Translations under genes and position numbers: made by a program
Part shown: piece after piece, positions 14,056 through 20,233 of the stretch
Position numbering within the stretch: position 1 is the first letter of the stretch
Layout: each line of letters opens with the position of its first letter
Assembly (NCBI GenBank): GCA_035256085.1
Contig: DATEYP010000331.1
Location: 1-20,233 of the forward strand
DNA from: UBA6901 sp035256085
GTDB taxonomy: Bacteria > Pseudomonadota > Gammaproteobacteria > Acidiferrobacterales > UBA6901
Direction: 5' to 3'
Length of the DNA stretch: 20,233 bases
Notes under the pieces: model-generated
Database searches by the model: none
Told to the model about the DNA's origin: nothing
What the model saw: only the letters and a program-made list of their open reading frames with translations

Positions 14056-15036
14056 TCAGACGGTAACCGTTTTGCGGCGCGCGGGCTTGGCCGGCAGCAG
14101 CGGGCAAGCGCCGCGTTCGGCATGTTGGCAGGGGATATCGCCGGCGAGCTTCGGGGCCTGTTTGAGGTATTCCAGAAAAGTGCGCGCCACGATCGACAGT
14201 TGCTTGCCGGCCGGATAGGCCACGTACCACTGGCGCTCAATCGGGAACCCGGCGACATCGAGAATCGCCAGTTGCCCCATCGGCGCATCCAGCGCCAGGG
14301 TGTGGCGTGACAGCACCGAAACGCCCAGCCCGCCGACGATCGCCTGCTTGATCGCCTCATTGCTGCCCAGCTCCATGCGCATCCTGATCGCCAGCCCGTG
14401 GTCGGCGAACAGCCGTTCGGCGGCCATGCGTGTGCCGGAGCCGGGTTCGCGCAACAGAAACGGTTCTTCCGCGAGACGCATGAGCGGAATGTTTTTCTTG
14501 CCGGCCAGCGGATGGTTGGCCGGCGCCAGCACCACCAGCGGATTGTCGAGAAACGGCTCGGCGACTGCGTCGAGTTCCTCCGGCGGCTGGCCAAGGATGT
14601 AGAGATCGTCCTGGTTGTCGGCCAGGCGCTCGAGCACGCGTTCGCGGTTCGACACCTTGAGCGAAACCTGGATGCCCGGGTATTGCTGGCAAAACGGTCC
14701 GAGCAGGCGCGGCGCAAAGTATTTCGCCGTGGTCACGACTGCCAGCCGCAGTGCGCCCTGCTTCATTCCCTTCATGTCGGCCACCGCCATTTCGAAGTGC
14801 GCGAAGTGCTTGAAGATTTCACGGCTGGTCTTGTGCAGCTCGCGCCCCGCGTCGGTCAGGTAAATCTTTTTCCCCACTTGCTCGAACAGCGGCAGACCCA
14901 CATCGTCGGCGAGTTTCTTGACCTGCATCGATACCGTCGGCTGGGTGAGAAACAGTTCCTCGGCGGCGCGCGTGAAGCTGCCAAGCCGGGCGATGGCTTC
15001 GAACACCTCGAGTTGCCGCAGGGTGCTGTGACGCAT
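14056..15036 (-). CDS. cbbR: LysR-family Calvin-cycle regulator CbbR
   Basis: A 326-residue LysR-type regulator. The opening MRHSTLRQLEVFEAIARLGS and the winged helix AAEELFLTQPTVSMQVKKL are typical of CbbR. An effector domain follows to about residue 300, with a basic tail (PAKPARRKTVTV). CbbR activates cbb operons in response to metabolites such as RuBP, PEP or NADPH, depending on species. It lies divergent to cbbL with 199 bases between the starts, the classic CbbR arrangement. GAGGAGG precedes the ATG at six bases. A perfect palindrome in the gap is the likely binding site, so autoregulation is also likely. Confidence 0.92.
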   Translation of the reverse strand: MRHSTLRQLEVFEAIARLGSFTRAAEELFLTQPTVSMQVKKLADDVGLPLFEQVGKKIYLTDAGRELHKTSREIFKHFAHFEMAVADMKGMKQGALRLAVVTTAKYFAPRLLGPFCQQYPGIQVSLKVSNRERVLERLADNQDDLYILGQPPEELDAVAEPFLDNPLVVLAPANHPLAGKKNIPLMRLAEEPFLLREPGSGTRMAAERLFADHGLAIRMRMELGSNEAIKQAIVGGLGVSVLSRHTLALDAPMGQLAILDVAGFPIERQWYVAYPAGKQLSIVARTFLEYLKQAPKLAGDIPCQHAERGACPLLPAKPARRKTVTV

Positions 15037-15052
15037 GGGTGCCTCCTCGCTA

Positions 15053-15106
15053 TTGATAGATAAAAGTCTATCAAGATTATCGAAAAGTTTGACTGTTATT
15101 GATAGA
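15053..15106. promoter_or_regulatory. Probable CbbR operator in the cbbR-cbbL intergenic region
   Basis: TTGATAGA (15053-15060) and TCTATCAA (15067-15074) form a perfect 8-bp inverted repeat with a six-base spacer, and a further exact TTGATAGA lies at 15099-15106. LysR-type regulators bind interrupted dyads of about this size near the divergent start sites. The dyad lies 17-38 bases upstream of the cbbR start, so it can control both genes. A TTGACT at 15089-15094 might be a -35 hexamer, but no good -10 lies at the right distance. Confidence 0.7.
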
Positions 15107-15235
15107 TGCGCAGGAGCAGCATCCCTGCAACGTACTGAACGAACACCCTTAGTAAGTAAAAGGTTATGAGCGCTGGTGCAGTTGTCAGCGAGGGGTCGGT
15201 GCGGAGCGCTTTATTCAATAACTCTGGAGGCAGCC

Positions 15236-16714
15236 ATGAGCAAGACCGAAACCATGAAGGAAGGGAAGGAACGCTATAAGTCTGGCGTTATCCCTTACAA
15301 GAAAATGGGCTATTGGGAACCCGACTACAAGCCCAAGGACACCGACGTCATCGCGCTGTTCCGCATTACCCCGCAGCCGGGCGTGGACCATGAAGAAGCC
15401 GCCGCCGCCGTGGCCGGTGAATCGTCGACCGCCACCTGGACGGTGGTCTGGACCGACCGCCTGACCGCGTGCGAGCTGTATCGCGCCAAGGCCTACAAGA
15501 GCGAGCTCGTTCCGAACACCGGCCCGGGCACCAAGAACGAAGCCCAGTATTTCGCTTACATCGCGTATGACCTCGATCTGTTCGAGGAAGGCTCGATCGC
15601 CAACCTGACCGCGTCCATCATTGGCAACGTGTTCGGCTTCAAGGCGGTGAAAGCCCTGCGCCTGGAAGACATGCGTATTCCGGTTGCTTACCTCAAGACA
15701 TTCCCGGGCCCGGCCACCGGTATCGTGGTCGAGCGCGAGCGTCTCGACAAGTTCGGACGTCCGCTGCTCGGCGCCACCACCAAGCCCAAACTCGGCCTGT
15801 CCGGCCGCAACTACGGCCGCGTGGTGTACGAAGGCTTGAAGGGCGGTCTCGACTTCATGAAGGACGACGAGAACATCAACAGCCAGCCGTTCATGCATTG
15901 GCGCGACCGCTTCCTGTACTGCATGGAAGCCGTGAACAAGGCCTCGGCCGCCACCGGAGAAGTGAAGGGCCATTACCTGAACGTCACGGCCGGCACCATG
16001 GATGAGATGATCGCGCGCGCCGAGTTTGCCAAGAGTCTGGGTTCGGTCATCATCATGATTGACCTCGTGATCGGCTACACGGCCATTCAAACCATGGCCA
16101 AGTGGGCGCGCAAGAACGACATGATCCTGCACCTGCACCGCGCCGGTAACTCGACCTACTCGCGGCAGAAGAATCACGGCATGAACTTCCGCGTGATCTG
16201 CAAGTGGATGCGCATGGCGGGCGTGGATCACATCCATGCCGGCACCGTGGTCGGCAAGCTCGAAGGCGATCCACTCATGATCAAGGGCTTCTACGACACG
16301 CTGCGCGAGACGCACACGCCGAAAAACCTGGAAAACGGTTTGTTCTTCGATCAGGACTGGGCCTCGCTCAACAAGGTCATGCCGGTGGCCTCGGGCGGCA
16401 TTCATGCCGGCCAGATGCACCAGCTGATTCATTACCTGGGCGAAGACGTGGTGTTGCAGTTCGGTGGCGGCACCATCGGCCATCCGCAAGGCATCCAGGC
16501 CGGCGCAACCGCGAACCGTGTGGCGCTCGAGGCCATGGTCATGGCGCGCAACGAAGGCCGCGATTACCAGAAGGAAGGTCCGCAGATCCTGGAGAACGCC
16601 GCCAAGACCTGCTCGCCGCTCAAGGCCGCGCTGGATACGTGGAAGGACATCAGCTTCAACTACGAATCCACCGACACCGCCGACTTCGTGCCCACGGCCA
16701 CGGCCAGCCATTAA
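15236..16714 (+). CDS. cbbL: RubisCO large subunit, red-type form I (IC/ID)
   Basis: A 492-residue large subunit that fixes CO2 onto RuBP. Visible sites include TTKPKLG (181-187, K183), the carbamylation and metal-binding FMKDDE (207-212, K209), HLHRAG (299-304) and loop 6 GTVVGKLEGD (336-345, K341). The N-terminus and body are red-type. NSTYSRQKNHGMNFRV and the DHIHAGTVVG segment are strikingly like algal form ID, while the operon is bacterial form IC in layout. NTGPGTKNE (94-102) looks like a short insertion relative to the Cupriavidus IC sequence. The C-terminal tail FVPTATASH suits engagement by CbbX. The start is the ATG at 15236, preceded by GGAGG; the longer frame from 15176 is not used. 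cbbS follows after 21 bases. Confidence 0.97.
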   Translation: MSKTETMKEGKERYKSGVIPYKKMGYWEPDYKPKDTDVIALFRITPQPGVDHEEAAAAVAGESSTATWTVVWTDRLTACELYRAKAYKSELVPNTGPGTKNEAQYFAYIAYDLDLFEEGSIANLTASIIGNVFGFKAVKALRLEDMRIPVAYLKTFPGPATGIVVERERLDKFGRPLLGATTKPKLGLSGRNYGRVVYEGLKGGLDFMKDDENINSQPFMHWRDRFLYCMEAVNKASAATGEVKGHYLNVTAGTMDEMIARAEFAKSLGSVIIMIDLVIGYTAIQTMAKWARKNDMILHLHRAGNSTYSRQKNHGMNFRVICKWMRMAGVDHIHAGTVVGKLEGDPLMIKGFYDTLRETHTPKNLENGLFFDQDWASLNKVMPVASGGIHAGQMHQLIHYLGEDVVLQFGGGTIGHPQGIQAGATANRVALEAMVMARNEGRDYQKEGPQILENAAKTCSPLKAALDTWKDISFNYESTDTADFVPTATASH

Positions 16715-16735
16715 ATATTACGAGGAGAAATCGCT

Positions 16736-17170
16736 ATGATGACCAATACTGGAAATCGCCTCACCCAGGGCCAGTTCTCGTTCCTGCCGGAGCTGACCGA
16801 TGCGCAGATCACCGCGCAGATCAAGTGGGCGTTGCAGCACAGTTGGGCGGTCAGCGTCGAGTACACCGACGACCCGCATCCGCGCAACACTTATTGGGAA
16901 ATGTTCGGCAACCCGATGTTTGACCTGAAGGACCCGGCCGGGATCCTGATGGAGATCAACAACTGCCGCAAAACATTCCCCAATCACTACATTCGTGTGA
17001 CCGCGTTCAACTCCACGCGCGGCACAGAAAGTCCGGCGATGTCGTACATTGTCAACCGGCCGAAGAAGGAGCCGGGCTTTGGTGTCGTGCGCCAGGAAGT
17101 GGACGGCCGTAACATCCGTTACACCATTCACTCCTACGCCACCGACAAGCCGGAAGGCGAGCGTTATTGA
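16736..17170 (+). CDS. cbbS: RubisCO small subunit, red-type form I
   Basis: A 144-residue small subunit that assembles with eight CbbL copies. It has LTQGQFSFLPELTDAQI near the N-terminus, DDPHPRNTYWEMFGNPMFDL, then the long C-terminal extension NRPKKEPGFGVVRQE through YTIHSYATDKPEGERY. This extension is the beta-hairpin of red-type (IC/ID) small subunits that aids assembly and is absent in green-type forms. GAGGAGA precedes tandem ATG codons at 16736 and 16739; either could be used. It follows cbbL by 21 bases, and a terminator-like hairpin follows its stop. Confidence 0.95.
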   Translation: MMTNTGNRLTQGQFSFLPELTDAQITAQIKWALQHSWAVSVEYTDDPHPRNTYWEMFGNPMFDLKDPAGILMEINNCRKTFPNHYIRVTAFNSTRGTESPAMSYIVNRPKKEPGFGVVRQEVDGRNIRYTIHSYATDKPEGERY

Positions 17171-17187
17171 AACAGTGAAAGCCAGAC

Positions 17188-17223
17188 CCGGGCGGTACGG
17201 CCAGCCGCACCGCCCGGTTTTTT
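17188..17223 (+). terminator. Intrinsic terminator or attenuator after cbbS
   Basis: CCGGGCGGT (17188-17196) and ACCGCCCGG (17209-17217) form a perfect 9-bp GC-rich stem with a 12-base loop, followed directly by six T (17218-17223). It lies between cbbS and cbbX, 18 bases after the cbbS stop. It probably reduces readthrough so that cbbLS message greatly exceeds cbbX and downstream message, rather than isolating cbbX fully. Confidence 0.85.
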
Positions 17224-17247
17224 CATGACTGCGGACGGAAGAGACCC

Positions 17248-18171
17248 ATGAGCGAGGCGCAATCCAACATTATCGCCGACACCGACAAGGTGGATCTGGA
17301 GGCCGAATTCAAGTCTTCCAACATCCAGGAAGTGCTCGACAAGCTCGACCGCGAACTGATCGGACTGGTTCCGGTCAAGACCCGCATCCGCGAGATCGCG
17401 GCCCTGCTGCTGGTCGATCGCCTGCGCAAGCAGTTTGCGCTCACGTCGGAGACTCCGACGCTGCACATGTGCTTCACCGGCAACCCCGGCACCGGCAAGA
17501 CCACGGTGGCGATGCGCATGGGCGAGATCCTGAAGCGCCTCGGCTACGTGCGCGAGGGGCATCTCGTAACCGTGACACGCGACGATCTGGTCGGCCAGTA
17601 CATCGGCCATACCGCGCCCAAGACGAAAGAAGTCATCAAGAAGGCCATGGGCGGCGTGTTATTTATCGACGAGGCCTACTACCTGTACAAGCCGGAAAAC
17701 GAGCGCGACTACGGTCAGGAGTCGATCGAGATCCTGCTGCAGGTGATGGAAAACAACCGCGACGACCTGGTGGTGATTCTCGCCGGCTATAAAGACAAGA
17801 TGGACCTGTTTTTCCAGAGCAACCCGGGCATGCGCTCGCGCATCGCCCACCACATTGATTTCCCGGATTACCGGCCCGAGGAGCTGCTGGCCATCGCCAA
17901 GCTCATGCTCGCGAGCCAGAACTACCGTTTCTCGGCCGAGGCCGAGCAAGCGTTTACCCAGTACCTCGGCCTGCGCATGAAAATGGAACACTTCTCCAAC
18001 GCGCGTTCGGTGCGCAACGCGCTCGACCGCGCGCGCCTGCGTCAGGCCAATCGCCTGTTCGGGCGCCGCGGCCGGCCGCTCACCAAGCACGACCTCATGA
18101 CCCTGGAGGCCGAGGATGTGCTGGCCAGCCGGGTGTTCAGCGAAGGCCGGCTCGACCGGGAACCGGCCTAA
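17248..18171 (+). CDS. cbbX: Red-type RubisCO activase CbbX (AAA+)
   Basis: A 307-residue AAA+ ATPase. Walker A GNPGTGKT is at 78-85, the pore-loop YIG at 118-120 and Walker B GVLFIDEA at 136-143. CbbX is activated by RuBP and forms a hexamer that transiently pulls the CbbL C-terminus through its pore, releasing inhibitory sugar phosphates. The gene follows cbbLS after a terminator-like hairpin, and GGAAGAG lies near the ATG. Length and order match Rhodobacter CbbX. The start context and 25-base gap to the next ORF suggest an operon with the following genes. Confidence 0.96.
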   Translation: MSEAQSNIIADTDKVDLEAEFKSSNIQEVLDKLDRELIGLVPVKTRIREIAALLLVDRLRKQFALTSETPTLHMCFTGNPGTGKTTVAMRMGEILKRLGYVREGHLVTVTRDDLVGQYIGHTAPKTKEVIKKAMGGVLFIDEAYYLYKPENERDYGQESIEILLQVMENNRDDLVVILAGYKDKMDLFFQSNPGMRSRIAHHIDFPDYRPEELLAIAKLMLASQNYRFSAEAEQAFTQYLGLRMKMEHFSNARSVRNALDRARLRQANRLFGRRGRPLTKHDLMTLEAEDVLASRVFSEGRLDREPA

Positions 18172-18196
18172 CGACGTGAATGTCAGGGTGGGCACG

Positions 18197-18529
18197 ATGA
18201 ACCTCACGGAACTGCTGCGCGCGATCAGTGTTGTGGCGCAAACCGGCGGGACGCCGGGGCAGTGCGAGGCGCTGGGCCGCGAGACCCAGGCCCTGGCGGA
18301 CATGGTCGGTTGGGCGACCGGACCCATCGACGCCTCTGGCCAGTTGCTGGATCGCCTGGCGGTGCTGCAAGACGATTTGAAGATACGGCATGCGCAGACG
18401 AATGAGACGGCGCTGGCCCTGTTGCACGATACGCTCACCGATCTGGGCCGGGCCATTGCCCGACACGACTGCGATCTTGATGCCAAGAGCGCTGGTGAAG
18501 ACGAAGACGAGGGTGAAGATTTCACCTGA
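18197..18529 (+). CDS. Unknown protein with acidic tail (110 aa) after cbbX
   Basis: A predicted mostly helical protein of 110 residues with no recognised family. Segments such as LLRAISVVAQ, QALADMVGW, LLDRLAVLQDDL and LALLHDTLTDLGRAIARHD suggest an amphipathic helix bundle. The C-terminus is strongly acidic (GEDEDEGED). GGGTGG lies five bases before the ATG. It sits between cbbX and the aldolase gene on the same strand, so it is probably co-expressed with CO2-fixation genes. Whether it acts on RubisCO, CbbX or the aldolase cannot be told from sequence. Confidence 0.7.
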   Translation: MNLTELLRAISVVAQTGGTPGQCEALGRETQALADMVGWATGPIDASGQLLDRLAVLQDDLKIRHAQTNETALALLHDTLTDLGRAIARHDCDLDAKSAGEDEDEGEDFT

Positions 18530-18574
18530 CCACTCCGGAACACCGAAAGTGGGTAGTCAACGACGGAGGACGCG

Positions 18575-19801
18575 ATGCCATTGGTTGACATGCACGATAT
18601 GCTGAACCACGCCTACCGCAACCACTACGCGGTCGGCGGTTTCGATCTGGTGAGCCTCGATTTCCTCGAAGCGATCCTGACGGCCGCGGAGAACTGCCGC
18701 GCGCCGGTCATCCTGAGCCTGGTCGAATCCCACTTCGACCACTACGACTTCGAGCTGGCCATGGCCGCCACCGAGAAGGCGGCCCGGCGCGCCACCGTGC
18801 CGGTGGCAATTCACCTCGACCACGGCGCGACTCTCGACTCGGCGGTGCGCGCCATCAATCATGGTTGCAACGGCGTGATGGTGGATGCCTCGCACGAATC
18901 GTTTCCGGCCAACGTCGCGCACACCCGGCGTGTGGTGGAGATGGCGCACGCCTGCGGGGTGGCGGTGGAGGGCGAACTTGGTTATGTCGCCGGGGTCGAA
19001 GGCGAGGACGCCGCCAAACATCCGGGGGAAGTGGAGTACACCTCGGTGGAGGAGGCCAAGGCGTTCGTGCAGCGCACCGGGGTGGATTGCCTGGCGGTGT
19101 CGATCGGCACTGTGCACGGGCGGCTGCGCGGCCGGCCCAAGCTCGACATCGAGCGCCTCAAGCGCATCAATGAAGCGGTCAAGATCCCGCTCGTGATCCA
19201 CGGTGGCACCGGGCTGTCCGACGAACAGTTCCACAAACTTATTACCAGCGGCGTGGCCAAGATCAACTACTACACGGCACTGGCCGACGCCGCCGGCGAA
19301 CGCATCCGCGCCAACGCGCGCGCCAACGCGCGCTGCGGCTACACCGGTCTGGTGCATGGCATTCAGGACGCGATCCGCGCCGAGGTTGAACGTTGCCTGC
19401 ACCTGTGGGGCTCGGCCGGGCGCGCCGCCGAGGTGCTGGTGCAATGTCGCGCCTGGCAGTCGGTCGAGCATGTGATTGTCTATAACGTCGAGGGCGCGAG
19501 CGACGCCCAGGTCGAGGCCATGATGGCACGCGGCCGCGAAACCCTGGGCCGGATTCCCGGCGTGCGGCGCGTGTTCACTGGCTGGGCCGTCCAGAATAGC
19601 CAGAAGTTTCGTTGCTGCTGGCTGGTGCAATTCGCCCACGAGAAGGTCATCGAGAGTTACCGCGATCACCCCGACCACACTGCCTTTGCCAACCAGCTGT
19701 TCCGCCCGATTGCCGGTGACCGCATCAGCATCGACTTTGCCGAGGTGGTCCGCCCACTGGAAACGATGGCCGCCAACGGCCGCCAACGCATCCACGCCTG
19801 A
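18575..19801 (+). CDS. Class II fructose-bisphosphate aldolase with C-terminal Dabb-like domain
   Basis: A 408-residue protein. Residues 1 to about 285 are a class II (zinc) aldolase of the GatY/KbaY/FbaA type: VAIHLDHGA (77-85) with D82 and zinc ligand H83, VEGELGYVAGVEGED (131-145) with E134, H181 in GTVHG and H209 in IHGGTG. KINYYT (229-234) keeps the active-site asparagine N231 but is unlike the usual KVNIDT. Residues about 295-400 resemble a stress-responsive Dabb (alpha/beta barrel) domain: HVIVYNVE, then MARGRETLGRIPGVRRVFTGW, CWLVQFAHEKVIESYRDHP and ISIDFAEV. In a cbb operon the expected reactions are formation of fructose-1,6- and sedoheptulose-1,7-bisphosphate. GGAGGA precedes the ATG. 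The gene is often called cbbA by context; the aldol substrate and the role of the extra domain are unproven. Confidence 0.9.
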   Translation: MPLVDMHDMLNHAYRNHYAVGGFDLVSLDFLEAILTAAENCRAPVILSLVESHFDHYDFELAMAATEKAARRATVPVAIHLDHGATLDSAVRAINHGCNGVMVDASHESFPANVAHTRRVVEMAHACGVAVEGELGYVAGVEGEDAAKHPGEVEYTSVEEAKAFVQRTGVDCLAVSIGTVHGRLRGRPKLDIERLKRINEAVKIPLVIHGGTGLSDEQFHKLITSGVAKINYYTALADAAGERIRANARANARCGYTGLVHGIQDAIRAEVERCLHLWGSAGRAAEVLVQCRAWQSVEHVIVYNVEGASDAQVEAMMARGRETLGRIPGVRRVFTGWAVQNSQKFRCCWLVQFAHEKVIESYRDHPDHTAFANQLFRPIAGDRISIDFAEVVRPLETMAANGRQRIHA

Positions 19802-19945
19802 TCGGCTGTCAGGCCCCTGATCCGGGCCGAGGGTGCCAACACCCGCTGCAACGGTTAACATTTTGTGCGCTTTGCATAAGCGTGCGCGAGCGGCCCGCGG
19901 CCCGATCCAGGGTATGTCAATCGTGCGTAAACCGGAGTGGATTTC

Positions 19946-20233
19946 ATGACCCTGCAGGCAGTGATTTTCGATGTGGACGGCACGCTCGCCGACACCGAGC
20001 GCGACGGTCATCGGGTTGCCTTCAATAGCGCATTCCGCGAGGCCGGGCTCGACTGGGAGTGGGACGTCGCGCTCTATGGCGAACTGCTCGCGGTTACCGG
20101 TGGCAAGGAACGCATGCGCGCCTATGTGGAGAAGCATCGGCGTGAACTGCGTTCCCGGAGCGATCTCGTCGAGATGATCGCCGGCTTGCATCGCGCGAAA
20201 ACGAGGCACTATGTTGCGCTTATGGAGCAGGGC
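19946..20233 (+). CDS. cbbY: HAD phosphatase CbbY, 5' part (runs off the right edge)
   Basis: The first 96 codons of a HAD-superfamily phosphatase. HAD motif I DVDGTLADTE (9-18) has the nucleophile D9 and acid/base D11. VTGGKERMRAY follows, as in CbbY. CbbY hydrolyses xylulose-1,5-bisphosphate, a misfire inhibitor that RubisCO produces, so it works with CbbX to keep RubisCO active. GGAGTGG lies upstream of the ATG. The 144 bases after the aldolase gene hold two weak hairpins (GGCCC/GGGCC and GGGTG/CACCC) without a T tract. The remaining motifs lie beyond the window, so the family is firm but CbbY rather than another beta-phosphoglucomutase-like member rests on context. Confidence 0.85.
   Translation, partial: MTLQAVIFDVDGTLADTERDGHRVAFNSAFREAGLDWEWDVALYGELLAVTGGKERMRAYVEKHRRELRSRSDLVEMIAGLHRAKTRHYVALMEQG

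Noticed and set aside
15215..16711. 498-codon minus-strand frame opposite cbbL
   Set aside because: An antisense shadow of a highly codon-biased gene; histidine/valine-rich with no domain.
19802..19945. Terminator between the aldolase gene and cbbY
   Set aside because: Two short hairpins are present, but neither is followed by a T tract.
18557..20209. 550-codon minus-strand frame opposite the aldolase and cbbY genes
   Set aside because: It spans two well-supported plus-strand genes and has shadow-type composition.

Overview
The window suggests a high-GC proteobacterial chemolithoautotroph, most likely gammaproteobacterial. The right half carries a red-type (form IC/ID) RubisCO operon with its own activase, CbbX. 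The middle holds typical gamma/betaproteobacterial genes (nhaR, htpX, yccA, ykvA, terC/alx and yqaA families). Placement near sulfur oxidisers is inference only; no rRNA, tRNA or other taxonomic marker is present.

Layout. (1) 1 to about 6.0 kb is an accessory block, visibly more AT-rich than the rest, with every gene on the minus strand. It encodes an XPD/DinG-like SF2 helicase fused to a degenerate-looking nuclease domain, a HEPN-like protein of unknown function, a small doubtful ORF, a two-domain protein with an N-terminal Nmad2 (nucleotide-modification-associated) domain, and a gamma-glutamylcyclotransferase-like protein. Two attC-like sites punctuate the block, one overlapping or following each gene group, which suggests integron-type cassettes without an integrase in view. 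A perfect 21-bp inverted repeat lies at the left edge and a REP-like inverted repeat lies between the helicase and HEPN-like genes. (2) About 5.95-6.4 kb is a gene-free junction, followed by an orphan nhaR-type regulator. (3) 7.4-7.9 kb is a nested inverted-repeat element with four CTCTCCC/GGGAGAG hairpins. (4) 7.9-13.9 kb is a plus-strand run of mostly membrane and envelope genes: htpX, yccA, a PmtA-like methyltransferase, several very small ORFs, amphi-Trp, ykvA, terC/alx, a rhodanese lipoprotein, a VC0807-family protein and a yqaA-family protein. Many are joined by 1-4 base stop/start overlaps. (5) 14.0-20.2 kb is the CO2-fixation locus: divergent cbbR, an intergenic operator with a perfect palindrome, cbbL, cbbS, a terminator or attenuator hairpin, cbbX, an unknown acidic-tailed ORF, a class II aldolase fused to a Dabb-like domain, and the start of cbbY (cut by the window end).

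How the genes work together: CbbR senses Calvin-cycle state and drives cbbLS. CbbX remodels inhibited RubisCO by pulling on the CbbL C-terminus. CbbY removes the inhibitor xylulose-1,5-bisphosphate. The aldolase would serve fructose- or sedoheptulose-bisphosphate formation. HtpX and YccA both belong to inner-membrane protein quality control. The left block is best read as a candidate mobile defence or nucleic-acid-modification island; its function is inferred from domains and context, not shown.
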